Assembly (NCBI GenBank): GCA_021295915.1
Contig: JAGWBK010000001.1
Span: forward strand, 221,912 to 285,911
DNA from: Dehalococcoidia bacterium
GTDB taxonomy: Bacteria > Chloroflexota > Dehalococcoidia > Lucifugimonadales > UBA1123
Reading direction: 5' to 3'
Length of the DNA: 64,000 nucleotides
Positions 1-7,468 of this stretch are shown piece by piece (positions within the stretch are counted from its first letter, which is position 1; the number at the start of each line of letters is the position of its first letter). The notes beneath the pieces were generated by a model that was not told the DNA's origin, did not search any database, and was given only the letters and a program-made list of their open reading frames with translations. Position numbers and translations under genes: made by a program.

Positions 1-509
1 CGCTCGATCTCGTGCTCCGTGTACCGAAGGGTGTCCACACCTCTTCTACCTGTCTTGGTCGTCCAGCGGCGCTTGGGCTTTGCGAAGTACAGGCCGCCTG
101 TCAGTTCGCGAAGGACGATCATATCAACTCCCTCAAGCAGCGACGGCTTGATGGGGCTGGAGTTAATCAGTGCGGGATATACCTTCACCGGGCGAAGGTT
201 GGCGAACAGGCCGAGGCTCTTCCTGATGGCTAGAATCCCATCCTCGGGTCTTACCGTGTTCTGAGGGTCGTCCCACTTGGGACCGCCCACGGCACCGAAC
301 AGGATTGCGTCTGACCTCCGACAGAGCTCCACCGTATCGTCCGGGAGCGGAGTGCCGAAGTCGTCGATCGCATTCCCCCCGACTCGTCCCTGCTCTGTGT
401 TGAACGAGTGCCCGAAGCGTCGGCCCACAGCGTCCATTACCTTCACGGCCTCGGTAGTCACCTCCGGCCCGATGCCGTCTCCGGGCAGGACCGCAACGTT
501 GAACTCCAT
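1..509 (-). CDS. leuB: 3-isopropylmalate dehydrogenase, N-terminal part (cut by window edge)
   Basis: Reading from the ATG at 509 towards the left edge gives about 169 residues of an isocitrate/isopropylmalate dehydrogenase. The N-terminus reads MEFNVAVLPGDGIGPEVT, followed by the FGAVGGPKWD nucleotide/substrate-loop motif near residue 75 and a LRPVKVYP strand. The family oxidatively decarboxylates 3-isopropylmalate to 2-ketoisocaproate with NAD in leucine biosynthesis in the cytoplasm. A GAGAGG ribosome site lies a few bases before the ATG. The gene runs off the window, so the catalytic half is not visible. It diverges from the FAD oxidoreductase gene at 646, and leuS lies 1.4 kb away. Tartrate or homoisocitrate dehydrogenase would be the main alternatives. 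Confidence 0.9.
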   Translation of the reverse strand, partial: MEFNVAVLPGDGIGPEVTTEAVKVMDAVGRRFGHSFNTEQGRVGGNAIDDFGTPLPDDTVELCRRSDAILFGAVGGPKWDDPQNTVRPEDGILAIRKSLGLFANLRPVKVYPALINSSPIKPSLLEGVDMIVLRELTGGLYFAKPKRRWTTKTGRRGVDTLRYTEHEIE

Positions 510-571
510 TTTCCTCTCCCGATTGAAGATCCCTTTGTAACGCTCACAGGTGGAGCAGACTCGTTAACGAA

Positions 572-593
572 TCACAAACGGCATTCGTTGTGA
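572..593. promoter_or_regulatory. Candidate operator, inverted repeat TCACAA-N10-TTGTGA
   Basis: TCACAA (572-577) and TTGTGA (588-593) form a perfect 6-base inverted repeat with a 10-base gap. The right arm coincides with the -35 hexamer of the promoter for the FAD oxidoreductase gene. A second small palindrome, TCGTTAACGA, sits next to it at 561-570. The geometry suits a dimeric repressor. The regulator is not identifiable from this window. Confidence 0.4.
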
Positions 594-616
594 ACACGGC
601 TTGGCGCGGGTATTAT
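588..616 (+). promoter_or_regulatory. Promoter of the FAD oxidoreductase gene
   Basis: -35 TTGTGA (588-593), 17-base spacer, -10 TATTAT (611-616). Transcription would start near 623, leaving a leader of about 23 bases with AGGAGG at 631-636 before the ATG at 646. Confidence 0.55.
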
Positions 617-645
617 AGGCGAAATCTCTCAGGAGGCGGAAACCG

Positions 646-1821
646 ATGGCAGTAACGGCTAGCGCCGTGGTTATTGGCGGCGGTGTCATGGGAGCGAGCA
701 TACTGTTCAATCTCGCGAAGCGAGGCGTGGATAGTCCAATCCTTCTGGAGCGCGACACGCTCGGTTCAGGCTCCACGGGACGTTCCTCCGGCGCCATTCG
801 TATGCACTACTCAACCGAGGTCAATGCACGACTAGCATGGGAGAGTCTTCACGTCTTTCAGAATTGGGGAGACGAGGTCGGTGGCGACGGCGACCCGGGC
901 TTCGTCAGAACCGGTTACATGGTCATCGCACCGCACCGCGAGGTTGACGGCTTCCATCACAACATCGAAATGCAGCGGGAAGTCGGGATCGACACTCGCA
1001 TCGTAAGCTGGCGGGAAGCCAAAGAACTAGCCCCGGACTTCCACCTCGGCGAGGACGAGCATTTCGCATGGGAGGACCGGTCCGGGCACGGAGACCCTTC
1101 CGGCACTGCGCTGGCGTTTACGATGCGCGCACGCGAGCTGGGAGCGACTGTTGTGCTGGAGTCGCCCGTTGCGTCCGTTGAAGTTGAAAACGGACGAGTA
1201 GTCGGCGTTAGAACAGGGGCAGAGCTGTACTCGACCGACACTGCCATCATCGCCACTGGGCCGTGGTCTTCGAGGTTCCTCGCCCACCTTGAAATCGACC
1301 TTCCCCTCCTCGCAACGAGGCACGAGGTCATCTTAATCAGGCGATCGGAAACTGGTGTCGGCCAGCACCCCGGTGGCGGAGACATGACCAATCTGATCTA
1401 CTTCCGTCCAGAAGCCGACAACCTGACCCTCGTCGGCAATGGCAACCGAGAAGAAGAGGCCGACCCGGACACGTACAACCAGAGGGCAAGTACAGACTAC
1501 GTCCAGGATGTGTGGAGCCGCCTTGCCATGCGCATCCCCGGCATCGCTGACGGCCAGCTGGCTCACGGCTACGCCGGCCTCTACACCACTACCCCCGATC
1601 TGCATCCCGTCATGGACCGCGTCGACGGCATCGAGGGCCTGTACATCTGCACCGGCTTCAGCGGCCACGGATTCAAGCTCGCACCCGCGGTTGGCGTGTG
1701 CATGGCGGAGCTAATGCTAGAAGGTGAATCGAAACTGGTAGACATTTCGACGCTGAGAATGAGCCGCTTCTCGGACGGCTCCCTCAACACCACCCAGTAC
1801 GACTTCAAGGTGATTGCATAA
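646..1821 (+). CDS. FAD-dependent amine/amino-acid oxidoreductase (DadA / sarcosine oxidase beta-like)
   Basis: A 391-residue flavoprotein of the DAO family. The N-terminal dinucleotide-binding motif GGGVMGASILFNLAKRG lies at about residues 8-24. The segment GSGSTGRSSGAIRMHYS, typical of sarcosine oxidase beta-type proteins, is near residue 45. A C-terminal GLYICTGFSGHGFKLAP motif contacts the isoalloxazine ring in this family. Such enzymes oxidise secondary or tertiary amines (sarcosine, N-methyl or D-amino acids) to imine plus amine or formaldehyde. The exact substrate cannot be read from sequence. AGGAGG stands ten bases before the ATG. It is a single gene ending at a strong terminator. 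It may work with the DMGDH-like gene 3 kb downstream, since both families act on methylated glycines, but that link is inference. Confidence 0.85.
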   Translation: MAVTASAVVIGGGVMGASILFNLAKRGVDSPILLERDTLGSGSTGRSSGAIRMHYSTEVNARLAWESLHVFQNWGDEVGGDGDPGFVRTGYMVIAPHREVDGFHHNIEMQREVGIDTRIVSWREAKELAPDFHLGEDEHFAWEDRSGHGDPSGTALAFTMRARELGATVVLESPVASVEVENGRVVGVRTGAELYSTDTAIIATGPWSSRFLAHLEIDLPLLATRHEVILIRRSETGVGQHPGGGDMTNLIYFRPEADNLTLVGNGNREEEADPDTYNQRASTDYVQDVWSRLAMRIPGIADGQLAHGYAGLYTTTPDLHPVMDRVDGIEGLYICTGFSGHGFKLAPAVGVCMAELMLEGESKLVDISTLRMSRFSDGSLNTTQYDFKVIA

Positions 1822-1829
1822 AAGGGAAC

Positions 1830-1858
1830 GAGCCGCCTGCCCGAGGGCAAGCGGCTCG
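1830..1858. terminator. Bidirectional intrinsic terminator between convergent genes
   Basis: CGAGCCGC (1830-1837) pairs with GCGGCTCG (1851-1858). The stem continues inward with TGCCC/GGGCA after one mismatch, giving about 13 base pairs around a tiny loop. It is flanked by an A-run on the left (1820-1823) and ACATTTT on the right, so it can work for the upstream plus-strand gene and for leuS on the minus strand. Confidence 0.75.
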
Positions 1859-1886
1859 CGACATTTTCTGTCCGTCAGGTTCTGAG

Positions 1887-4361
1887 TTAGTTGGCGACGA
1901 TATTCACCAGGCGACCCGGTACGTAGATCACGCGGCGGACCTCCTTGCCCTCAGTGTGAGTCTTGGCTCTATCGGACTCTAACGCCCTTGCCTTGGCGTC
2001 TTCTTCAGAGATGTCCGCTGGCACATCGATCCGGTCCCGCAGACGACCGTTGACCTGCACGACTAACGTGATCGTCTCGTCGGCGGCAAGATCTGCGTCC
2101 CACTCAGGCCAGGGCTGCTGGTGGACGCTGAATGACTCGCCTATCTGGTCCCACATCTCCTCAGCAAGGAATGGTGTCACCGGTGACATCAATAGAGCCA
2201 GGCACTTAACAGCATCGGTCCACGCTTCGGAGTCGATCACACCCGCGTCCCACACCTGACCCAGAGAGTTGGAAAACTCCATCATGGACGCAATGGCGGT
2301 ATTGAATTTGAACCGCTCAACATCTTCCGTGACCTTCTTGATTGTCTGGTGCTGAAGGCGCCGCAGGCCATTTACCGCATCGGGATGCGTGTCCGACTCG
2401 TCCAGCAGGCTGGCATCGCGGGTTGTGAGGTCCCAGACTCGGTTGGTCCAGCGGGCCATCCCGTTTATGCCATCGTCGTTCCACTCCCCTCCAGCCTCCC
2501 ACGGCCCCATGAACATCATGTAGGTGCGGACAACGTCGCTGCCAACGTCGGACACGTAGGCATCGGGGGCAATCACGTTCCCCCTGGACTTGCTCATCTT
2601 CTGGTGGTTGAAGACGATGGTGCCCTGGTTCACCAGCCGCACGAAGGGTTCATCGAAGTCGAGGTAGCCCAGGTCCCGCAGCGCCTTGACGAAGAAGCGC
2701 GCATAGAGCAGATGCATTACCGCATGCTCGACGCCACCCGTATACTGATCTACGGCTCCCCACTGTCCCAGAGCATTGGGGTCGAACGGGCCGTCCTCGA
2801 AGTGAGGACTCGCATAGCGCAGGAAGTACCACGACGAGTCGACAAATGTGTCCATCGTATCGGTCTCCCGCTTGGCGGGGCTGCCGCAGTCAGGACAGGT
2901 CGTGTTGACGAAGCCCTCGTGAAGGGCCAACGGTGAGTCGCCTGTGGGCAGGAACTCAGCGTCTTCTGGAAGCAGTACGGGCAGGTCCGAATCGGGCACC
3001 GGGGTTTCCCCACAATTCTCGCAGAATACGATCGGTATGGGAGTACCCCAGTAACGCTGACGGCTTATGAGCCAGTCACGCATCCGGTAGTTGACTGACC
3101 TCTCTCCCCAACCGTTAGCCTCGACGAAATCGGCGATTCTTTCGAGGCCCTCAGCATTGGACATGCCATCGAACTGGCCTGAATTGACCTGCGTTCCCGG
3201 CTCAATATAGGCCTCTTCGAGGTCGGACCCATCCCAGTCAGGAGGAGCGATCACGGTACGAATGGGCAGGTCGTACTTCTTCGCGAACACGAAGTCGCGC
3301 TCGTCGTGCGCAGGAACGCCCATCACCATGCCCGTGCCGTAGCTCAGCAGGACGTAGTCCGCCACCAGGATTGGTACTCGCTCGCTGTTCAGCTTGTTGA
3401 CTGCAAACGAGCCGGTGAATACGCCTGTCTTTTCTTTTTCGGTTGAAAGGCGCTCGATCTCAGTTTGGAGCCGCGCCTCTTCGACGTAGGCCTGGACTTC
3501 CTCCCGATGCTCGCTGGTTGTCAACTTGGCGACGAGCGGATGCTCCGGGGCCAGCACGATGAACGTGACCCCGAACACGGTGTCGATTCGCGTCGTGAAC
3601 GTGCGTATTGCCTTCTCTTCCAGTCCGTGCTCGGATATGTCGAAATCTACTTCAACACCCTCAGACCGCCCGATCCAGTTCGTCTGCATTGCGTTGATGC
3701 GGTCAGGCCAGTCCATCTTGGAGTGATCGAGCAGTTCATCCGCATAGTCGGTAATCTTGAAGAACCACTGCTCCATGTCCCTGTGGACCACTGACGTGTC
3801 GCACCTCTCGCACAGGCCATTAACGACCTGCTCGTTGGCCAGCACGGTCTGACAGGACGGGCACCAGTTGACAGGAGCGTCGGATCTGTAGGCGAGGCCA
3901 TTCTTGTAGAGCTGCAGGAAGAACCACTGGTTCCACCTGTAGTAGTCAGGCGTACACGTAACCACTTCGCGGTCCCAGTCGTACATCGGCCCCATCGATC
4001 GTAGCTGACGACGCATGTTTTCGATGTTGGACATGGTCCATTTATGCGGATGGATGCCGTTTTTGATGGCCGCGTTCTCGGCGTTCAGTCCGAAGGCGTC
4101 GAAGCCCATCGGGTGCAGAACGTTGTAGCCCTTCATTCGCATGAAACGGGCATGGACATCTGCGCCAGTCATCGCGAACCAGTGACCGACATGGAGGTCC
4201 CCAGACGGATACGGATACATGTGGAGCTCGTACCACTTGGGACGCGGATCGTCGTCTTCAACGGTGTAGATCCCGCCTTCCTCCCAGCGATCGCTCCACC
4301 TCGTCTGCATGTCATGATGGTCGTATGACATTCGGGAACTATGCGATGCAGTAGTTGCCAT
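1887..4361 (-). CDS. leuS: Leucyl-tRNA synthetase
   Basis: A class I synthetase of 824 residues from the ATG at 4361, which charges tRNA-Leu with leucine in the cytoplasm. HVGH (residues 57-60, in YPSGDLHVGHW) is the HIGH signature, and KMSKS appears as NHQKMSKSRGN. Between them are the two-cysteine-pair zinc knuckle (CPSC...CERC) and the CP1 editing domain containing TTRIDTVFG and GVPAHDERD. An anticodon-binding domain and the VQVNGRLRDRI C-terminal domain follow. The reading frame stays open to 4523, but that stretch is T-box terminator RNA. GGAGAGAG seven bases before 4361 and homology favour the shorter start. Expression is controlled by the T-box leader. Confidence 0.97.
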   Translation of the reverse strand: MATTASHSSRMSYDHHDMQTRWSDRWEEGGIYTVEDDDPRPKWYELHMYPYPSGDLHVGHWFAMTGADVHARFMRMKGYNVLHPMGFDAFGLNAENAAIKNGIHPHKWTMSNIENMRRQLRSMGPMYDWDREVVTCTPDYYRWNQWFFLQLYKNGLAYRSDAPVNWCPSCQTVLANEQVVNGLCERCDTSVVHRDMEQWFFKITDYADELLDHSKMDWPDRINAMQTNWIGRSEGVEVDFDISEHGLEEKAIRTFTTRIDTVFGVTFIVLAPEHPLVAKLTTSEHREEVQAYVEEARLQTEIERLSTEKEKTGVFTGSFAVNKLNSERVPILVADYVLLSYGTGMVMGVPAHDERDFVFAKKYDLPIRTVIAPPDWDGSDLEEAYIEPGTQVNSGQFDGMSNAEGLERIADFVEANGWGERSVNYRMRDWLISRQRYWGTPIPIVFCENCGETPVPDSDLPVLLPEDAEFLPTGDSPLALHEGFVNTTCPDCGSPAKRETDTMDTFVDSSWYFLRYASPHFEDGPFDPNALGQWGAVDQYTGGVEHAVMHLLYARFFVKALRDLGYLDFDEPFVRLVNQGTIVFNHQKMSKSRGNVIAPDAYVSDVGSDVVRTYMMFMGPWEAGGEWNDDGINGMARWTNRVWDLTTRDASLLDESDTHPDAVNGLRRLQHQTIKKVTEDVERFKFNTAIASMMEFSNSLGQVWDAGVIDSEAWTDAVKCLALLMSPVTPFLAEEMWDQIGESFSVHQQPWPEWDADLAADETITLVVQVNGRLRDRIDVPADISEEDAKARALESDRAKTHTEGKEVRRVIYVPGRLVNIVAN

Positions 4362-4432
4362 CTGATAACTCTCTCCAACCGTTGGCAGCCTAACGGCTGA
4401 CCACTTAGCTACCCGGCTCCCAACTCTCCAAC

Positions 4433-4683
4433 AAAAAAACCCGTCCCCTGCTAGGGACGGGCCGTCGATTCGATACCCGCGGTACCACCCTGATTTCCGT
4501 CGCTTACGCAAACGGACGCTCATTGAGCTGTAACGGTGCTAACCGTCCGACCTTAATGGTTACTTTCGGGCCGGAAGCTCGAGGGCGAGTTCAAGTCGGT
4601 CACTGCGCCGGGCTCTCACCTCTCCCCGGCTCTCTTGGGCCGATACCGACCTCTAATACTCCCTTTCGTAGCCTGTGTCTATC
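4433..4683 (-). promoter_or_regulatory. T-box riboswitch (tRNA-Leu sensing) upstream of leuS
   Basis: On the minus strand the leader has a Stem I whose specifier loop is bounded by an AGGG/CCCT helix below and a GTCGGT/ACCGAC helix above. The 5' side of the loop carries AGTA and the 3' side GAA (4592-4590) followed by CTC (4589-4587), a leucine codon that fits the specifier position. The hallmark GGGTGGTACCGCG lies at about 4490-4478, with the TGG bulge that pairs with the tRNA CCA end. The terminator helix CCCGTCCC/GGGACGGG (4461-4440) and seven T residues (4439-4433) follow. Known mechanism: uncharged tRNA-Leu stabilises the antiterminator and lets leuS be transcribed. Confidence 0.95.
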
Positions 4684-4689
4684 TCGAAA

Positions 4690-4719
4690 ACGCTAGCACA
4701 GCGTCAAAAGTAGAGTCAA
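4690..4719 (-). promoter_or_regulatory. leuS T-box promoter
   Basis: -35 TTGACT (4719-4714), 18-base spacer, -10 TAGCGT (4695-4690) preceded by TGC, an extended -10 element. It would start the T-box RNA near 4683. The -35 is good and the -10 is weak. It lies about 20 bases from the divergent promoter at 4741. Confidence 0.5.
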
Positions 4720-4740
4720 GAAAAGTTGTCGGAATTCGTA

Positions 4741-4768
4741 TTGCCAATTCCCAAACTTGGGTTAGAAT
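4741..4768 (+). promoter_or_regulatory. Promoter of the DMGDH-like gene
   Basis: -35 TTGCCA (4741-4746), 16-base spacer, -10 TAGAAT (4763-4768). The start would be near 4775, giving a leader of about 100 bases in which no structured motif was recognised. Confidence 0.5.
4750..4761. promoter_or_regulatory. Palindrome inside the DMGDH promoter spacer (candidate operator)
   Basis: CCCAA-AC-TTGGG is a near-perfect 12-base palindrome lying exactly between the -35 and -10 hexamers. A protein bound there would block RNA polymerase. No adjacent regulator gene is present, so the ligand is unknown. Confidence 0.4.
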
Positions 4769-4871
4769 GCAAACACTAAGACAGACTTACATTCGCACCG
4801 ACTTTCTGGCACTAGTCCACCACAGCAAACCAACACCGGTTTCGACTTAGTACATGCGAAGGACGCTTGAG

Positions 4872-7340
4872 ATGGCTGACATCAAGCTGCCAGAGAGGGC
4901 CAGAGCCGTAATCGTCGGCGCAGGCATAGCCGGATGTAGCGTCGCCTACCACCTGGCAAAGCTGGGTTGGCGTGATGTAGTACTCGTCGATCAGGGTCCC
5001 CTATTCGAAACCGGGGGTTCCACGTCTCATGCCCCGGGTCTGGTCTTCCAGCTCAACGCGTCTAAGACCATGACCAACTTCTCGAGCTACACGGTGGACC
5101 TGTGGAAGCAGTTGGAACTGGCGGGCGAGCTCTGCGCCAATCCGGTGGGAAGCCTTGAGGTCGCCTGGACCGACGAGAGATTCACCGACCTGAAGCGCAA
5201 GGCTGGGTACGGCATGAGTTGGGGGGTCGAGGCCCACCTTATCAGTCCCAGCGAGGCCCGCGCCATGATTCCGATGCTTTCGGACCGCATAAAAGGCGCG
5301 CTGTACGTTCCGTCAGACATCCACACGAGGGCCACGAGGCCTGCAGAGGCGATGGCGAGGTATGCGGAGCAGAATGGTGCCTCACTCTTCGGCCATGTCG
5401 AAGTGACTGGCTTCAGCATCGAGAACGGCCGTGTCTGCGGTGTGCAGACAACACAGGGCGACATCGAGACAGACCTGGTGGTGGCCGCAGTAGGCATCTG
5501 GGCGCCGAAGCTCGGGGGATTGGCAGGTGTCTCCATACCGCTTTCCCCGATGGAGCACCTCTACGCTGTAACAACTCCCCTTCCCGGCCTCGCTGGAGCT
5601 ATGGGGGAAGTCACCCAGCCGCTTCTCCGGCACCAGGACGCGTCCATTTACTTCCGGCAGGAAGGCGAGAGCTACGGCATCGGCTCGTACAATCATGAGC
5701 CACTCCTCGTTGAGGCCAGCGACATTCTGCCCATTGATGAGGCTCCAATTGCCCCTGCTGAGACGGAATTCACACCAGAACATTTCGAGAAGGCGATGAC
5801 GGCTGCCGGCAAACTTCTCCCTGACCTCGAGGGAGTCGGGCTAACGCGTAAGTTCAACGGCATGTTTTCATTCACCCAGGACGGATTCCCCATTCTCGGA
5901 GAGTCTCCCAGTCTCAAGGGATTCTGGTCAGCACAGGCCGTTTGGATCACTCACGCTGGTGGCGTCGGGAGAGCGGTTGCCGAGTGGATCGTCAACGGTG
6001 AACCTACAACCGACCTTCGAGAGTGCGACATCAGACGGTTCCATCCTCACGCGTTCAGTCGCCCCTACGTCAAGACAAGGTCTGCCCAGCAGTACCGCGA
6101 GGTGTACGACATCATTCACCCTCGTCAGCAGATCGAGAACCCCAGGAATGTGAGGGTGACGCCGTTCTACACTCGACAGAAGGAATTGGGCGCCGTCTTC
6201 TTCGAGAACTCAGGCTGGGAGCGGCCTCAGTGGTACGACGCCAATGAGGGTCTGCTGGATTCCCTGACCGTCGCAGGAGAGTCGAGATCAGGCTGGGAGG
6301 CACGAGAGTGGTCTCCCACCGTGGCAGCGGAACACGTTGCAGCTCGCGAACGCGTCGCCCTGTTCGACCTGACTCCGTTCGCCAAGTTCGAGGTCGACGG
6401 ACCGGGTGCACTCAAGGGACTTCAACGCCTTGCTGCCAATCAGATGAACAAGCCTGTCGGATCGATTACATACACGCCGATGCTCACTCCCTCCGGAGGC
6501 ATGAAATGCGACCTCACGATAACCCGACTCGCTGAGGACCGATTCATGGTGGTGACGGGCGGAGGAATGGGACTCCATGACCTGCACTGGATCGAGTCCC
6601 ACATGCCGGACGACGGCTCTGTCAGTATCACCGACACCTCGTCGGGATCCTGCTGCATTGGTCTGTGGGGTCCCCGAGCGCGGGACCTGCTGAGCCGGGT
6701 GTGCGACGACGACCTATCAAACGACGGGTTCCCGTACATGACGGCAAAGCCCATTACCATCGCCGAAGTACCGGCGCTCGCGCTCCGCATCTCCTATGTT
6801 GGAGAACTCGGCTGGGAGATTTACACCCCCAGCGAACACGGCCTGAGGCTCTGGGACATACTGTGGGAGGCAGGCCAGCCGCTGGGCGTCATTGCCGCCG
6901 GTGGAGGAGCCTTTGATTCTCTGCGACTTGAGAAAGGCTACCGGCTGTGGGGCAACGACATCCACACTGAGTACAACCCATACGAGGCCGGGACGGGGTT
7001 CGCAGTTAGGATGCGAAAGGGTAACTTCATCGGAAGGGACGCCCTCAGAGAAGTCCGCTCGAACGGAGTGAAGCACAAGCTCTGCTGCATCACCCTGGAC
7101 GACCCCAACGCAGTCGTCACGGGCAAGGAACCGATCGTCGACGGCGACGAAGTGCTCGGCTACGTAACAAGCGCGAACTACGGCCACTCAATCGGACGAG
7201 GCATCGTTTACGGCTACTTGCCAGTGGGCCATGCCGAAGTGGGTACAAGTGTAGACGTGGTCTACTTTGGTGAACGTATGCAGGCCACGGTAGCTCAGGA
7301 ACCGCTGTATGACCCGACCGGATCCAAGATGAAGGTGTAA
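4872..7340 (+). CDS. Dimethylglycine dehydrogenase-like FAD/GcvT fusion protein
   Basis: An 822-residue protein with the DMGDH/sarcosine dehydrogenase architecture. The N-terminal FAD domain has VIVGAGIAGCSVAYHLAKLG at about residues 13-32 and GGSTSHAPGLVFQ near residue 50, whose His matches the covalent-flavin histidine region of DMGDH. The FAO linker (TRKFNGMFSFTQDGFPILG) follows, and from about residue 420 to the end there is a GcvT-like folate-binding domain (YVGELGWEIY). The family demethylates dimethylglycine or sarcosine and passes the carbon to tetrahydrofolate as 5,10-methylene-THF. The ATG at 4872 is preferred over 4854 because GAAGGA stands eight bases before it. It leads the putative C1 cluster with metF and a DmdA-like gene downstream. 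The true substrate is not provable from sequence. Confidence 0.88.
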   Translation: MADIKLPERARAVIVGAGIAGCSVAYHLAKLGWRDVVLVDQGPLFETGGSTSHAPGLVFQLNASKTMTNFSSYTVDLWKQLELAGELCANPVGSLEVAWTDERFTDLKRKAGYGMSWGVEAHLISPSEARAMIPMLSDRIKGALYVPSDIHTRATRPAEAMARYAEQNGASLFGHVEVTGFSIENGRVCGVQTTQGDIETDLVVAAVGIWAPKLGGLAGVSIPLSPMEHLYAVTTPLPGLAGAMGEVTQPLLRHQDASIYFRQEGESYGIGSYNHEPLLVEASDILPIDEAPIAPAETEFTPEHFEKAMTAAGKLLPDLEGVGLTRKFNGMFSFTQDGFPILGESPSLKGFWSAQAVWITHAGGVGRAVAEWIVNGEPTTDLRECDIRRFHPHAFSRPYVKTRSAQQYREVYDIIHPRQQIENPRNVRVTPFYTRQKELGAVFFENSGWERPQWYDANEGLLDSLTVAGESRSGWEAREWSPTVAAEHVAARERVALFDLTPFAKFEVDGPGALKGLQRLAANQMNKPVGSITYTPMLTPSGGMKCDLTITRLAEDRFMVVTGGGMGLHDLHWIESHMPDDGSVSITDTSSGSCCIGLWGPRARDLLSRVCDDDLSNDGFPYMTAKPITIAEVPALALRISYVGELGWEIYTPSEHGLRLWDILWEAGQPLGVIAAGGGAFDSLRLEKGYRLWGNDIHTEYNPYEAGTGFAVRMRKGNFIGRDALREVRSNGVKHKLCCITLDDPNAVVTGKEPIVDGDEVLGYVTSANYGHSIGRGIVYGYLPVGHAEVGTSVDVVYFGERMQATVAQEPLYDPTGSKMKV

Positions 7341-7468
7341 TACAGATCCGAGTAGTATCGGATATTAGTCCGGTCAGGATGGAATCGCTCCTATCAACCC
7401 ATTCGTAGAGTCAGTGAGTAGAAGCGCGTACATTCCGCGCTCAGCAGTTGTGGCAGGAGGTGGTCTCG

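Noticed and set aside
957-1391. Long minus-strand frame inside the FAD oxidoreductase gene
   Set aside because: Shadow of a GC-rich coding sequence with no ribosome site or motif. Many similar antisense frames across the window were dropped for the same reason.
4362-4523. Upstream in-frame extension of leuS by 54 codons
   Set aside because: The stretch is the T-box antiterminator/terminator RNA; a good ribosome site and family homology place the start at 4361.
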